Source: Lojkania enalia
Lineage: Eukaryota; Ascomycota; Dothideomycetes; Pleosporales
Direction of reading: 5' to 3'
Length of the DNA stretch: 21,696 bases
Assembly: GCA_010094045.1 (NCBI GenBank)
Contig: ML986942.1
Coordinates: 1-21,696 of the forward strand
Position numbers and translations under genes: made by a program
The notes under the pieces: model-generated
What the model was told of the DNA's origin: nothing
Seen by the model: the letters and a program-made list of their open reading frames with translations, nothing else
Database searches by the model: none
Shown here: in pieces, positions 21,513 to 21,696 of the stretch
Numbering within the stretch: position 1 is the stretch's first letter
Layout: the number at the start of each line of letters is the position of its first letter

Positions 21513-21620
21513 TAACTAGAGGATAAAGTATATATAGGTAGGAAGTATAAAAGAGTAAATATACTATACTAGAAGTATTATAGCTACTATAGTAAGCCTA
21601 TCTAATATAAGGCGATGAAT
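21513..21620 (+). pseudogene. pogo/Fot1-like transposase, C-terminal end after element B
   Basis: This continues the frame of 4902-5390 once B and one ataag copy are removed. It reads stop-LEDKVYIGRKYKRVNILY (first stop probably a former Gln), a basic stretch as in fungal pogo-like proteins, then YYSYYSKP at about 21573-21596, where such proteins often end in a Cys-rich zinc knuckle (Tyr for Cys by RIP). The second half of the knuckle is not clear: the expected His is not in place. The end of the gene is therefore approximate. Confidence 0.6.
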
Positions 21621-21696
21621 TAGGCCCGATTCGTAATAGATTAGGTATAGTACTATAGCGCTATACCCGAAATAGGTTGTTAAAAGGGGGCGATTT
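21621..21696. other. Right flank, no gene recognised
   Basis: 76 bp that may be the 3' end and untranslated part of the pogo transposon. I see no terminal inverted repeat and no other element before the window ends. Confidence 0.4.

Larger units (their letters stand above)
1..21696. other. RIP-degraded, AT-rich nested retrotransposon block
   Basis: The whole window shows the signature of repeat-induced point mutation, the premeiotic CpA-to-TpA mutation of duplicated DNA in filamentous ascomycetes. CpA and TpG are rare and TpA is very common. Every recognisable protein frame is broken by TAG or TAA at positions where the family has Gln or Trp. Cys codons read Tyr, and catalytic Asp codons read Asn. 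Copies within the window differ mostly by transitions: the same gag start region has two CA dinucleotides in element A (7356-7364) that are TA in element C. I counted nothing exactly; this is a reading impression, but it is uniform from end to end, with element D at 1-4902 the mildest. Confidence 0.93.

Noticed and set aside
21573..21620. Complete C-x2-C-x4-H-x4-C knuckle at the end of the pogo transposase
   Set aside because: The first two Cys positions are plausible as Tyr, but the expected His and last Cys cannot be reached from the sequence by RIP changes.
1..21696. Very AT-rich, TAG/TAA-dense sequence as possible mitochondrial DNA or a centromere core
   Set aside because: Nuclear-type LTR retrotransposons with target duplications explain almost every base, and the CpA-to-TpA bias is the RIP mark. 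No mitochondrial genes or rRNA are visible.

Overview
The window contains no intact gene. It is a nested stack of transposable elements from a filamentous ascomycete (Pezizomycotina-type) nuclear genome, all degraded by repeat-induced point mutation (RIP). CpA and TpG are strikingly scarce and TpA is everywhere. Coding frames are cut by TAG/TAA where Gln or Trp is expected, and catalytic Asp codons read as Asn. Copies of one element differ from each other almost only by C-to-T and G-to-A changes. The species cannot be named from this; the pattern fits the AT-rich isochores of RIP-active fungi.

Layout. (1) 1-4902, minus strand: Ty3/gypsy element D, cut by the window edge inside integrase. It runs leftward from a probable 5' LTR (4592-4902) through gag, RT, RNase H and integrase, and is the least degraded element. 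(2) 4902-5390 and 21513-about 21620: the C-terminal part of a pogo/Fot1-like (Tc1/mariner superfamily) transposase. It was the landing site for D and for element B. (3) 5391-21507, plus strand: Ty3/gypsy element B, with 202-bp LTRs at both ends and a 5-bp target duplication (ataag at 5386-5390 and 21508-21512). It is about 5.45 kb once its two inserts are removed. (4) 6903-10691: element A, inserted in B between the gag zinc knuckle and the protease. It has 356-bp LTRs and a 5-bp duplication (atttc), and its pol has been deleted internally. (5) 14418-21288: element C, a full-length 6.87-kb relative of A with 366-bp LTRs, inserted between the chromodomain of B and the 3' LTR of B, without a recognisable target duplication.

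History inferred from the nesting: the pogo transposon came first. B inserted into its transposase and D inserted about 0.5 kb upstream in the same gene (order of B and D unknown). A and C then inserted into B, and RIP hit everything. The A/C family has two features worth attention: about 360 in-frame codons between the gag zinc knuckle and the protease, and a coiled-coil-like frame on the opposite strand between integrase and the 3' LTR, which survives in both copies. I found no RNA genes, host genes, CRISPR arrays or recognisable promoters.
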